From positions 124,001 through 188,000 of the forward strand of contig JAIOKI010000026.1 in assembly GCA_028335825.1 (NCBI GenBank): a stretch of DNA of 64,000 nucleotides, read 5' to 3'. The translations under genes were made by a program, and so were the position numbers. The notes beneath the pieces are model-generated. The model ran no database searches, had not been told where the DNA came from, and was given only the letters and a program-made list of their open reading frames with translations. This document shows, piece after piece, positions 40,050 through 53,070 of the stretch. The stretch's first letter is position 1; the number at the start of each line of letters is the position of its first letter. Source of the DNA: Nosema muscidifuracis. Its lineage: Eukaryota; Microsporidia; Nosematidae.

Positions 40050-42500
40050 TTAGTCTTATTCACTATCTTCTTCGGATCATAATGTCTTTTTTATATCTTC
40101 TGCTTTCTAATTTTATGATTATGAATCTCTTCACTCACATCTACTACTTTATCCGAATCTAAAATCTTCCCTTACTATATTTATTACATCCCTTAAAATT
40201 CTCCTTCTTCTCTACTCTACTTCTTAACTTTTTTTTAATATCTCTTCATGACATTTCTTGAATCTAATTCCATACCTATCTTTCAAACTGTTCTCTATTA
40301 TAAAACTGCTATTTCTATAATATACTGCTTCTATAAGGGCACATTTTATACCTACGCGATAATCTGATTATGCTTCTCGATTAATTCTTATTTTTTATTT
40401 ATTCTTTACAATGCTATTTCTCATCACACATATAATTCTTTCTATATCTAATTGTCTGCATATCTTCATTGTAAAACTCATTCCCATTATCTGTAATAAT
40501 TTCTTCAGACCTTTTTTTTTGTCTACATAATTCCTCAAATGTTTACAATATTTAAAACTTTTTTAATTTTTAAAACTTTACTCACAGTCTTTTATTACAA
40601 TAATCACGGAAACAAATACCGAGACCTTCTTTTCTTTAAACTCAATCTTGCCAATCCTATTTTCTTAATATCTTGTAATACTTCTAAATTTACTGCATCC
40701 ATTATTCTTCATATTGTATTCTGACGTGGTTTGTATTTCTTTATAACCTCATAAATCTTATCCTTTATTCCTGCCCAATATTATCTTTCCTAAGTTCATA
40801 ATAAAATGTTGAACTACATTTATGGCTTAATTTTTCATTATAATCATATATCAAATTTTCTCTTATTTCTTCGGTGTGAATCTCTTTCTCCCATCAATTT
40901 CTTTTGTTCTCTATTTATCTATATATTCTTACTTCCATCATTCTCATAATTTCACTTCTTCTATTGTATATACCCTACTAAGGCTATTCACCACTATCAT
41001 TTCTTCTGTTTCCTTAAAATAATCTCTAAATCAAACACTTGTATCTTCTCTGCTTATCTGTTCACACTTTCATTATTAAAATCCAGGCTATTACTAACTT
41101 CTATTAAAGCTTTATGGCTCATTTCTATCTTGAACCTTTTTCATCTGGGCTCATATTTAAACTTTTTTACTACTCAAGATATAGTATACATTTATTTTTC
41201 TGAAATTAAATAGTTGAATTCTGTTGATATAAACTTCTTAGTAGCCTTTTGTGCTAAATCCAATTCCTCCTTATTATTTTCTGTAATAAAAAAGCACCCA
41301 TTTAATATTACTAATATCAGTACTAAAACTTGTATTATTTCAATTCACTCAATATTATCTTCATTTTAAAAACTCTCTATTCATTTTTTTTTATTGATTT
41401 CCAATCTTTATTCTTGACCTTAAACTATCTGTTGATTTAATTGTTTCTGAAGCGTAATTCTTTATTTCACATCTTTTACACAAGATTGTATTTTAGTAGG
41501 AACAGCTTAACATTATTCTTAAATCTTTTCTAAACCTATTAAAAATCCGATCATGTTCTTGAAAACTATTACTATCAACAATTTTGTCTATAAAACATCT
41601 AAATATATCATTAATTATACATTGTATTATCTTTAGCTAGCTTTTATACATATAACCATCAAAGTCCAGCAATACACTTGAATACTGAATTTATTTTGTT
41701 CTATAATTTCAATATAATAAAATCCATCTTTTAAATCTACAACAGTAATGAATTTCGTACTTTGAATCTATGTAATCACATCACATATATTTGACAATTT
41801 ATAATCATCATTTTTTTAATATCGTTGAACGCTATCAAATTGCTTACAAATCCAATGCTTTCATTGAGTTTATTAGTGCTAAAATTCAGTTCTTCACACA
41901 GATGTGTCGATCTTCTAATATAATTCTGCTTACCAAATATTTTAAATTCTTCGCGGTATTATTGATTAAAGCTTGCGGAATCATCCGTCCTTCTTAAAAA
42001 CATTTTTTCTTTATCAGAGATTATCTTACACCAAACTTCTTTAAATTTCTTAATATAATAATGTATATTGAGGTTTTTTCTTTTGTCGTACTTAGTATTC
42101 TCAAATATCTCCTCTAAATCTATCAATTATATTTTTCCTTTACCAGTATTTTATAGCATCTTGCATATTAAACTTTTGAGTCAATGTCTCAACTTTAATT
42201 GACATAATTAAAATTACTTCTATTATTATAATTATAGCCATCCTTAGACTTTTTCAAATTGAATTTTCTGGCTACATGTTTTGTTTATCGTATTAAAGAA
42301 CCGCACTGTTGTACCTATTTAATATTTTCTCGGTCTACTCTTGATGTTCTTTAGTTCTTTTCCCTCTTCTTTGATTCAACTAATAAATTTTTCATTTCTC
42401 TTCTTTTTTAACTCTTTTTTAGCACTCTTTATCTCTAATGTATAGATCAGTATCTTCAATTTATCTATTATTCCTTTAGTCTTCAGGTCAGAGCATTATT
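40050..42500 (-). mobile_element. Ty3/gypsy LTR retrotransposon fossil (RT to integrase)
   Basis: Broken minus-strand remnant. RT is recognised near 41700-41800 (TKFITVVDLKDGFYYIEI), and the integrase core near 40445-40505 (EEIITDNGNEFYNED). A Cys-bearing region near 42200-42300 may be the gag knuckle. Parts are in the normal order on the minus strand. No LTR is defined. It carries many breaks. Open frames on the opposite strand (40539-40724, 41791-41997) are shadows. Confidence 0.65.
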
Positions 42501-44559
42501 TTGCAACTAAATTGTTTATATTAGAACCTAACATAATTTGTGTTTAATAAAATAAAACATTTGTTTATATTTTGATATTAAACTGTTAAAATGCTTATAT
42601 TGATCACACTTATAATAATAGCCAGACATCATATGTAGCGCTTGTTATAAATCAAAAGTATTTTCAATGCAATTTTTTTTGCATTAATAAAATTGAAGTT
42701 GCATTTCTTTTCATCTTTTTTGGTAACAGACCAAATACTCACAATAATTTAAGCATGTCCTTAAGTATCATAAATTTAAATCGGCACATATTTCCATAAT
42801 ATCTAATAACATATTCATATGTTTTTTGAGGAAAATTTTCTTAGTCGAGATCAAAAAAAATATTTTTGCAGAATCATGAATTATTCTGAATATCGTCTTA
42901 ATATCAAAATACAGTTAGATAATCTTAAAAAATATTTTTTGAATTCTACTTTTTTTACCCATCAATGTATTAACAACAGCTTTTAAATTTAAACTATATG
43001 TTTTATTGTTTTTATTAGATTTTCGTCCCCTTAATTTTAATTTTTATCAGAGGGTTTTTAATATCAAATGTCTTTATTTATCATAGCGAGCGGTATGAAA
43101 TTTCAACATAGATATTTTTATTAGAGTATAAAAGTATTTATTGTATTCTAGATTATTACCATTCATGAAAACAAAAGAACTTCTGCAGTATTTTATCTTT
43201 TGTTTTGTATTTTTCCCTTCATTATTTCTGTTCTCTTACAGATACATAACTTCAACAATTTTTAAAATCACATTATCTTCTCTTTCTTTGATTTAGAACT
43301 TTTCAGAAGTAACAGTATTAACCATAGAATTCGAACTGGCAGATATACTTACTCTTTCTAAATCATTATATTAAGCAGTGTCTTAAATTTCTTATAAAGC
43401 TTAAATCGAAGAAATAGTTAAAACTTTCCATTTTGAACCAAATGAAACGTCTTGATGATTTAATTAATAAACAAAAATTAGAAAATAAATAAATTTAATT
43501 ATTATTGAACCAACTTCGAGGTAAATTAAATACAGATGATCATTTTTAACTTAAAAAAATTGTTTAGGCTTGATATTTTTTACACTTACTAAGTTTTCTT
43601 TAAACAATTTTAATCTCAATGAGTCTTACGAATAAATTATTTAGAGACCCATATAATCCTTCTAAAAAAATCAGTTTTTCTTCGTGCATCTACTTAAACA
43701 CGGTCATAAACATTCCAAAATCTTTAATATTCTCTGCATACATTTATGTAATTGTTTTTGAACTATTTCATTAATTCTAAAAAAAGTAGGTTCATTATTT
43801 TTATTAATAAGTTTTGAATTTTAGTAAAACATTCGATTTTTATATGCTTGAACAAAATATAACAACAAAAGTAGCCTGAATTTTTTTTATTGTGTATATT
43901 TTTTGTAATAACTCAAAACTTTTGATTTTTGTACTTTTTTTTTATATTTTGTGAGAAGTGAAAAAGACAACCATAAGTAACTGATTACTTATATTAAGAA
44001 GCAAAAAAATTTTCTGTTTGCAGACTCAAAATCTGAAACTATTTAGCTAAAAAGTCTATCATTTTAGTATAAGACTGCTCATTTTCGTGCCTCATTAATA
44101 TAAATGCAAGCAGAATATAATTTCACTAATATAGACAAAAAATCGTATATAAGTGTCTAATTTTTGATGGACAAGATCTAAACGTGCCATCAATTAAAAC
44201 TATTTACTATTCTCTAGTTGTATAATGTTGTTTTCTGTAAAAAAAAAGATAGCATTTCTATATATATCATTTAACAAGAAACAAGGTTTTTTCTCTTTTA
44301 GTAATAATTAATACTTGGTTATCAAATCGATCCGAGAACAAGTAAATATGCTTTTGTTTCTGTATTTTTAAATCTAACCTGTAATTGATTCGAATTCAAA
44401 AGTAGAAACATTTTCTTCTTTGAATACTTATTAACAACATCATATATGATGTTACAATCCTTTTCGTTTATATCATCAGACTTTTGTATTATGATATTTA
44501 AATCATAGTTTGGCCTTTTATCAAACTTCAGGAAAATACACTAAAAAATTGTCTTCTAT
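42501..44559. other. Undetermined AT-rich region
   Basis: No gene supported. Stop-dense in all frames. It could contain the flanks of the Ty3/gypsy remnant and of the Merlin-like copy on the minus strand. Confidence 0.35.
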
Positions 44560-45080
44560 TAGTTTACATATCTTTTCTCTTTTTATATCTAACTTAACAC
44601 AATTATTAAATGATTATATTGCTTGTGTATCTACTCTTATATCTTTGTATTCATATTAAATTTTATGACAGACAGTTTTATGGACAAAATTGAATTTAGA
44701 CCATTATAGAATTCATGCTCGTATCTATAGATTGTATTATTAGGTATCAACTAATCACGTACAATGAATGTCAATGAAGCAGCCTTTTTTTAGGGCCAAC
44801 ACAGGCAAATACTTTGGTAATTTTGTCATAAAACTCAACGAAACAAAGAGCAACAGTTTTAATAGTAGATAACATTCTGAGGTGGCTTTTTACTCTAAAA
44901 TTTAGTGAAGCTTAATCAATTTGAACAATCTTTGCTATTCAACTTATAGTATCAGCTGATTTATCCTTTCATTAATAATATGCAAAACTTATTTAGCACT
45001 TTTCTAATTGTTCTTTGATTGATTTCTAGATTATCAACAATATTTTTAAGACTATCATTTAATGACTACTTAAAAAAAGC
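44560..45080 (-). mobile_element. Merlin/ISXO2-like DNA transposon fragment
   Basis: Minus-strand pieces read LEINQRTIRKVLNKFC, then KIVQIDEASLNFRVKSHLR with the first catalytic Asp in IDE, then KTVALCFVEFYDKITKVF, and finally FVHKTVCHK. The same segments in the same order are found at 63040-63510 (NDIDETVLNNK, ETVALCIVDIDDKFF, YAHKTICHK), which supports both. Several stops and frame changes are present. No terminal inverted repeats were recognised. Confidence 0.6.
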
Positions 45081-45780
45081 TATATTTTCTTATACTTAAA
45101 CAATTTTTTAATTCACATATTTAATAGTTGTGCAATTCCTATATATAACACCTAAATGTCTTTTAATATTCTGGATTGCACATATTTCTTAGATATTATC
45201 TATTTATGCAACAATATATTATACATCAAAAACTTTATAATTGTTTAAAATTCATTAAACGTTATTTTAGGGGGTTATAAAAAATATTTAAAAATTGATT
45301 AATTTTAGTGAAAATTTTCTTACCCCTAAAATATCATAGGGATTTTCTTGCTACCGGGGCAAGAACATCTCTAATATTCAAATTTCTTCCATACTTTTAA
45401 ATTTATTATTTATTGTCATAATTAAATATTTTGTTAATATTAATAGATTTATTATTCATCATTATGACGATTTCGATGTAGTTATATATGATTGGTTACA
45501 ATCATATTACAACCGCGGATTAAGTTCATTAATTGGTAATATCAATGAGAAATATGATTTTTCTCAAGGACATACCAATTACTTGTCTTTATACAACATT
45601 TATTCTCTCTTTTGAGATTTATTTGATATTTTTACCTTTTAAAATATCATATATTATTGCGTGATTTCCAATAAAATCTCTAAACCATCCAATTATTCCT
45701 AAAATCTTCTTACATACGAAATGTAAGCTGAAACAGGAAATTCTTATACTTAATTTTTCTTTATTTCAGAGTCATATGTC
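45081..45780. other. Undetermined AT-rich region
   Basis: No gene supported. It may include the N-terminal part of the Merlin-like copy and the 3' part of the Ty3/gypsy element on the minus strand. Confidence 0.35.
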
Positions 45781-46640
45781 TTTCATGTTTAAAGTGACTG
45801 GCGTAAAAGCTCAGGACTGCGGCTTGTTCTGAAGTAGAACTCTAAAGAACCAATACATAATTGCTCAACTTACCTTGACCTGGATTTATTATAATTAAAT
45901 TTATTTAATTTCTCTTGTCTTCTATTAAATGGCATAGGCTTCTATTCCTTCAGCTATTTATATTTTAGAATTGAGTAATTAAAGAAATATTTTATACTGA
46001 ATCTCAAGAGAAATTGTTGGAATAAAACATCTTTTCTTTGAATATACATTCCCTTTCAGCTTTTGGCGGTCAGTTCTCACCGCATCAATTTCTAACGCTG
46101 CACACTGCGTAGTTATCGTCTGCTTCGGCTGACAGTCTACAATATTTATATTCCTTAACGCATTGTATATATATGACCACGTCAATCCATCCCTATTATT
46201 GATCAGGACAATATTAGCTAAGTTGTTTGGAAGTCCGTTCAGTACAAAAGCTACCAACACCTGATCTGGCATGTTTCCTTTCCGTGCCAAAGCTGCCATC
46301 TTATCCAAATAGTTCAGAATTGAACCTCCTGAATATTTCAATGCAGCCAACTTTTCCAAATTAGTCTTGAGTATCATGCTACTCACAAACCTCTCTCTGA
46401 ATCGCTCCAGCAATTCATTAAACTCTACCCCCACTGGTTGAGCCATAATACAATCTCTAGCCTCTTCTCTCAGAGACATTTTAAACATCAATAACAGTTT
46501 TCCCTCACTGTATTCATTCATCCTTCCCATCTCTAACAAGTCTTCTAAAAACTGTTGCGGGTCATCCTTTTTTTCATTTCTGAAAATGAAAAAAATTTTA
46601 TCGTTCATCGCCAAATTGTTGGAATAAAACATGAGTTTAT
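45780..46640 (-). mobile_element. LTR retrotransposon fossil, gag part
   Basis: A 217-aa open gag frame (45979-46632) contains a retrotransposon gag domain: FLEDLLEMGRMNEYSEGK, FNELLERFRERFV and LNYLDKMAALARKGNMPDQV, followed by LNGLPNNLANIV. GC content is higher than its neighbours, so this piece is relatively young. The rest of the element is not seen next to it, so the copy is broken. It differs from the gag at 48112-48969 and belongs to another Ty3/gypsy-like family. Confidence 0.75.
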
Positions 46641-46930
46641 TTATTACAAAAATATTCTCTAAATTGAATAATAATCATTCCGTATTAACTAAACAATTAA
46701 TTCTTAATTAATTAATTAAAGCAATTATTAAGAAATAATAAATAACATTGATTAATTGATAATGTGGTAATAATACCACGGTGACTCTAAACAAATTGAC
46801 TTCTTTCTGACAAAAGTGCACTTTGTCTTATATAGTTTTATATTATTTACATATGCTGTTTTGAACATAGATGAATGTTATCTTGGTAATTAGTTGCACA
46901 CGATGAATAGTTAACCATAGAGTCGTCGGC
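46640..46930. other. Flank of the gag fossil with a perfect 16-bp palindrome
   Basis: GTGGTAATAATACCAC at 46764-46779 is its own reverse complement. It lies about 130 bases upstream of the gag frame on the minus strand, where leader or LTR sequence would be expected. Function unknown. Confidence 0.45.
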
Positions 46931-46935
46931 TACAT

Positions 46936-47100
46936 GTCCTGTATTAACAGAACTTTGTTAAACTTCAAAAAATATTCAACTAAACTTTTAATTTAATTTC
47001 GATACCCTTTCTATATGATGACTCACCTAATCTCTTCTTCTCTAGGTTACTCATAATCTTCTTAAATAAAATATATATACTTCTTTTAACAATTTTTTTG
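46936..47100 (-). repeat. Second copy of the leader and gag start of the element at 47.1-49.1 kb
   Basis: This stretch closely matches 48940-49120, apart from a missing internal segment of about 25 bases. It covers the region just before gag and the first gag codons. It abuts the RT part of the element at 47100, so two copies of one Ty3/gypsy family lie head to tail, the second one truncated. Confidence 0.8.
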
Positions 47101-49120
47101 AAATATTTTAGGTCCAGAATGGATTCCAAACGGTACTCTTTTATAACGATACGTTTTATGCATCAATCTAAATGCTGTTAAATTTCTACTTTTCTCATCG
47201 ATCAGTATCTGGTCAAAACCATTTTTAAGTCGATATTCGTAAAATATTTCTTATTACCAATTTGTTACAAATTTTCAAATATTTTTGGTATTTCATACGT
47301 TTAATCTATAATATTCTTATTCAACATTCTATAATATATAACTAGCCTTAAGTCGTTATTTCTTTTTACAATAAAAAATGCTGGACTAAATACATCCACA
47401 TCTACTTCTTCTATTATATATTCTTTTATTAATCTTTCAATTTCTTTTATACATTGGTTCCTATACTTTTTTGGAACTATATATGTGTTGGTGTTATATA
47501 ATTAACTTCGTTGTCTTTGACCTTAATATGGATTGCTTTAATTTTAAATTCTTTAAAGTTTTCTGTTGTATCCTATCTTAAAATAGGTCTCTAATAATGA
47601 TTTAATCAAATCGTTTATTGTTAATTCTTTCATACCCTTCTTTTCTTAATTTTTTATAACCATAAATTAAACCCTTTAATTCTTAATCTTCATCTTCTCT
47701 AAATAATCCTAAGCTTTCAAAGAACATCTTCTTCATTGAGTTTTCTGTTAGCCTCTAAAATATTTACCTTTTCAGAACCAATTGTAATGACGTTGTTTTT
47801 AAAATCCAATACTACCTCATTTCCAAAGATAAAGGTATTCCCTAATATTATATCAGCCGTACAATTCTCTAATATATAGAGAGTTACATAGAATTCTTTT
47901 CCTAGACCATTCAACTACAGATGTTACCCTTACTTCTTGATTGTTCGCTGTTAAAATTTTGATCGGCTTATCTTCTCTTATTGTTAACTTTTATGCGTTC
48001 ACAATTTTCTTACTGATAAAAATTCTGCATGCCACGGTGTCAAGCATGATTTTAACATCGGTTTTTTTCCAACAATTTCCAGATCCAATTGTTCTAATTT
48101 TCTTTCGTTCATTACATAAGTCTTATCTTTTCTTTCATTTCTTTTATTTTATATTCCACTTCTCTTTTTTTTAATTGATCTGGTGTGAGGTTTTGTAAAA
48201 CTAAACAATCTTTTGAATCGTGGGTATTATTTTTATGTAAGGTACACCACTTATTATTGACAAAATTCTTACCTCCTTTTGCCTTATAATCCTCGATTCT
48301 AGCTCCTCTTTTATCTGCTTCTAAGGTTAAATTTTCTTCAATATTTTCTATCACCTGAATCATTTGTTCGATGTTTTCACTATTGATTTCTATTAATTTC
48401 ATTCTAGTATGAAATCCTAAACCTTGGAAAAAAGATTCCTTTAACCTCCTGTTGTACTCAATCCTAGATAATCCTTCAATTTTAGCGTACTTGTCTATTA
48501 GTATCTTCAGCTCACTTACGTAATCTCTTATGTACGTATAATCCTCCTGAATACACTTACTGAGTCTCATTTGTATCAAACTTGAGCTTGTTTTACGTAC
48601 TACATTATTTCTAATTTCTTTTTTTATCTTTTCAGAATCTGGATACGAAAAAATATTTTGTAGGTTCTGATCCCTTATAACTTCCTTTAAAGCTATTAAT
48701 TGCTTTCTAAAATCCCATTGCTTATTCTGACTGATTCTTTCAAAATCTTCTAGCCATCCCTCTAACTCATCTTCTGTTAGATCTCTTATATTTCTTAAAA
48801 TTTTTATTCTTTTCTCCACATCTAATCCAATGTCTTCAATTGTGTATTTGAACATAATTGTCTCATCTAAATTAACTTTTTCATTCTTTTTGTTTTCCTC
48901 TTCTAATACATTTGATTTCAACTTGAATTCAAGTTTGTCCTGTATTACTGGAACTTTGTTAAACTTCAAATAAAATTCAACTAAACTTTTAATCTTGTTT
49001 CGGTACCCACTCCTGTGGCTCTCTGTACCCTTTCTATATGATTGCTCACCTAATCTCTTCTTCTCTAGGTTACTTATAATCTTCTTAAATAAAACATATA
49101 TCCTTCTTTTAGCAATTGTT
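47100..49120 (-). mobile_element. Ty3/gypsy LTR retrotransposon fossil (gag, protease, RT start)
   Basis: Minus-strand order is normal: leader (49120-48970), a 285-aa gag frame (48112-48969) with helical gag domain and a Cys/His tail (WCTLHKNNTHDSKDCLVL), a protease region (about 48080-47717, with MLDT-type active-site region and DIILGNTFIF), then an RT part ending in TAFRLM and VPFGIHSGPKIF at about 47110-47200. It is cut off there by the second leader copy. Broken, moderately old. Confidence 0.8.
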
Positions 49121-52100
49121 TTTAGATTTATTCTTATTTAAATTTCTACGAAGCTTTCTCCTATTCTTCGATTGTTAACATTTTTGAATATTTCTAGACA
49201 GCTTCCTTTTTCAATTTAATTATGTATTTGTTTATGATCCTGATGTAATAAAATTGAAAGGAAAACGTAGTGATATGTTATAATATATCACACTATATAA
49301 AAGTAGTTTTATTAAGACAATTATCTATCATCTAAATCGCCGAATGTTTACTTTAACAAAGTGAAAACACAATAAATTTATTTGTGGCTATTGTCTGTCA
49401 AATTAATATCAGTGAATGGATATTCTACCTTCCACTGCTCATTGATGTTTCTTAAGCTTCTAGAAAAATTTTCAGAGTCTTATTAGAGTAATTGATTGAA
49501 TATAGGTCTGTATACGAGGAATTATATTTAGCGCCATTCTAAATTTTATAAGGTAATTTGTTGTTATTTCATCCCATATATATGAACAAAATTATTTTAC
49601 TTTTAAGCTATGTATTAGAGAGAGTGTTCATTTTCAAGTAAATAATATTTTCTCGACTTTTTCGGATTCACATTGCTGGAGATTATCTTGTGGCGCAACT
49701 CCTATTTTGACAATTAAAATCTATTTTTATGTCTATAGATAACAACTATATCAGGTTTATTCTACTTGACTTTGATGTCCGTATTTATTTTAGTGTCAAC
49801 TTTTTTTAAAAATTTGTTCTGAGACAATTAGTTGTACTATATTCTCTAAATTTTTTACACATTAGTAAGTAACTGCACTTGACTATTCATTATGTATTCT
49901 CATATTGTCATGATCTAACATCTTATCGCACCTTATAATCGTGTGGTCTACTATTCTCTTCGCCTGGTTAAAATTATTTTAGTTGACTAGATCATTATAA
50001 AACATTTTTATTCTCATAGAAAGCAATATTTTGCTCAATTCCTGGCCGTATTGTTTCATTTATACAAAAAAGTGGTTAAAACAATTTATAGAGATTTTTA
50101 TGTTAAATCACGTTTTATCAATCCATTTCTTTATAAAACTCTTAGGATCTTCTCATAAATCTCATCTAGAGACTAATGTTGAGGTCGTTTATCATAATAA
50201 TCCAAGCGTATCAGAAAAATACCTTTGAACTAAAACGACTTCTTGAAGTCATGTCAATTTGATATCAAAGACTGAGAAAATAAATAAATAAAATTGAAGC
50301 TATACTACTTGATAAAACCCAAAACAGATGTAAGAGCTAAAAGCGAAAATTAAATCATCAATAAATGAAATAGATACGATTGAGTGGTTTGAAAAATAGA
50401 AACCCTAAACAGTTGGAATTATAATAAATTAGAACTAGTATCTTTTAACTTAATATAAGATATTAAAAGCATTGTATACCAAGAGAAATAAAGAATGATA
50501 TATGAAAAATTAGAAAAAAATAAAACAAATTAAGTATATAAAATTTTAGGAATACATTGATTAATATTTTAACATATGTAAATTATTTTTTGCTTTAATA
50601 TGAATGCCACTAAAAATACTAACAGAAAAGAAATTTTTCAACGGATAATGAGAAGCCTAGATAATTCTAAAGCTCTTTAAATAAAAAAAAAGCTATAAAT
50701 TACCTGAAAACGGTCACATATTCGAATCTCTTATCAAGTCTAGACAAACTATCAATAAATATACAAAAAATAATTTTAACTCACAAAAATGGTATATAAA
50801 TCATACTACCAATTTTTATGACGCTAACAAATATAGATTAGATAAAGATAATAAGCATAAAAATGAAAAATATCAAAATGGTGGTGTTGACATAAATCAA
50901 GACAATGATTTGAAAAAAAATAATAACGACGCACTACATAATAAGAGTATGTGTATAATAATGAAAAAAAATATTTCTATTCCCATATTTGTAAGAATCA
51001 ATGATAATGAAGCTAAATTAAAATCAAGAGCAACTGAATCGCATATAAAAAAGAAGATTCAATTAAGATGAACTTACAAAAAGAAACATTTCTTGAATAA
51101 ATACCATCTTTAGTGATGAAAATAGAGAATCTACACACATATTTGCTTTGCAAAATTTAGATTAAATGAGAAAAATATATTGCACAACATAAAGTTATGT
51201 CCCGATAGATTTTGTTAGATATAATAATCGGAAATTATTTTCTGGTACAAAATGATTGCTTATTAAATTTTAAATAAAAATATAGCTGAAATCTCTATAT
51301 TTATTAGTCTCACTGTAAAAAAATATTTTTTGAAAATTTATTTTAAAATAATAGAGATTAACTAGATTTTGATTATAATAAAATTTATCATTTAGAATTT
51401 ACACTTGAAAAAAATTTGAAATATTTAAGTTTTTTTGCTTTTATTAAACTTATAAAAACAAAGTGAAATGTCTAAATGCATTCAGTTGATGCAATTAATT
51501 GACGACGATACATCATTAAATGGCTATATATGGATTTGATATTTCTTAGTAAAAAGAATACAGTTAAATTTTCTCTTGTTCAGCTTTTTTATATAAATAT
51601 TACTGTCTGAACAATAAGAACAAACAAAAATCATCAGAGAATGGTAATAAATAAAAAACAAATAAAACCTGACGCCCAAGTTTAAAAGTGATATGTTAGA
51701 TAATGTCGATAAGATGCTCGAATTTTAAATAGGTAGAATTTATGAATACGGAGAAGCTAAGATTGTGTAATCTGATGAATCTATGTTTTTTCAGAAGAAA
51801 ACATAATGTTGAATAATTCAGATCTTTTGAATGAAGAAAGGTCTTTACTAGATGTATATTTATAATTGTTACCAATAGAAAAATAGACATTGGAATAATT
51901 AACAAAAGATGATACCTTCTCGGAACTCATAATATATATGGTCAATGAACATATCATGTCTTTTAATCTGATAAAATTAATTATCGGTATGTTAGTTTAA
52001 ACCCACTCTTTAAATTTTGTCGATCTCAAAAATAGAGAAATTCATATTCAGAATATTAAGTGTATGTGAATGGATGCTAAAAGAAACATGAGTATACAAT

Positions 52101-52429
52101 TTGGCACAATTGAAATCTTTTGCAGGTTTTTTATTTAATTTTTTTTAGATATGCTGTTATCGATATGCCAAAAACTTTTAATGGGATGCTAATTATTACA
52201 GTAATGTAAATAAAAAATATAATCAAGATTAGATTTATTCGTTTTTAAAAAATCTTCAATGTTGTTTTTACTTTTCATAAGTCATTATTTTTGTACGAGA
52301 AGGATATTATAGAATATAGGATAAATTTCTTATTTACTTACCCTTACTTTTTGAAAAAATAAATAATTTATATCCTCTAAAATAGAAATTCCCGAATTAA
52401 AAAAGATTATTTATGATGAAAGATTGTTG
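49121..52429. other. Undetermined region with one long open frame lacking a start
   Basis: No recognised gene. A minus-strand piece near 49310-49450 reads NINEQWKVEYPFTDINLTDN and may be old transposon debris. The open frame at 50685-51071 is listed separately. The frame at 50031-50228 (+) is not believed. Confidence 0.35.
50685..51071 (+). pseudogene. Open Asn/Lys-rich reading frame without a usable start
   Basis: The frame is open for 128 codons from just after a TAA at 50682 to a TGA at 51069-51071, far longer than the 10-12 codons expected by chance at this AT content. It reads like protein (KLPENGHIFESLIKSRQ, WYINHTTNFYDANKYRLDK). Its first Met is only at 50949. A short frame with Met at 50600 (MNATKNTNRKEIFQRIMRSL) ends at 50680 in another phase and may be its original beginning. 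No family recognised; a decayed host gene or the 5' part of an element are both possible. Confidence 0.4.
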
Positions 52430-53070
52430 ATAAAGTTTTTATTAGAACAAAAAATTCTGAAAAAATCAATTTACAGTAAGTTTTTGAACCAATGGCTTGT
52501 ATAATATCGTTATTGTCTTAAGTGTAAAAAATGTTCGAATGATGCTATTTTTATCTAAGTAAGTTTTTTATCATGTCTTATCTAAGCGTAAAAGAACTTC
52601 TTCTTATATTACATAAATAATGCAAAGATCGTCCAAATATATTCAAGACCATAAAATTAGATGCTTCTTTATCAACGATAACAAAGTGTTATGCTAGATT
52701 CGATAAATGGTGGTAAGGATGTATGTTTAAATTAATAAACTTTTTTGATTACAAACAATTATCATTGTGACAGATTCCTGAATATAAAGTTTAGGCAACG
52801 GATGGCAATTGACAGCCGTATATCTTTTTTCGAAATTGTCAAATATCGTTCTTGAAATACACTGAATGAGATAATTAGAAAAAATTTGCACACGATAAAA
52901 CTATTTTAACATACATGCGGCAAGATTATTCAACAATATTTGCTTATTTAAGTTGAATCACGAAAACGTAAGTCATTCGGTTTTTTTTGATACAGAAACC
53001 GATACATATATCAGAACTTTAGGTTATGTGGTCTAATAAACAAAATTTGAAAAAAAAACAATAGGAATTA
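52430..53070 (+). mobile_element. Merlin/ISXO2-like DNA transposon fragment
   Basis: Zinc-binding start YRYCLKCKKCSNDAIF (near 52505) is followed by LYLWCKDRPNIFKTIKLDAS and STITKCYARFDKWW. Then, after a gap, comes the C-terminal pattern LNHENVSHSVFFDTETDTYI (about 52955-53020), equivalent to H..V.HS..F......hT..IE of the family. The catalytic core between them is not readable. No terminal repeats were found. Confidence 0.55.
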
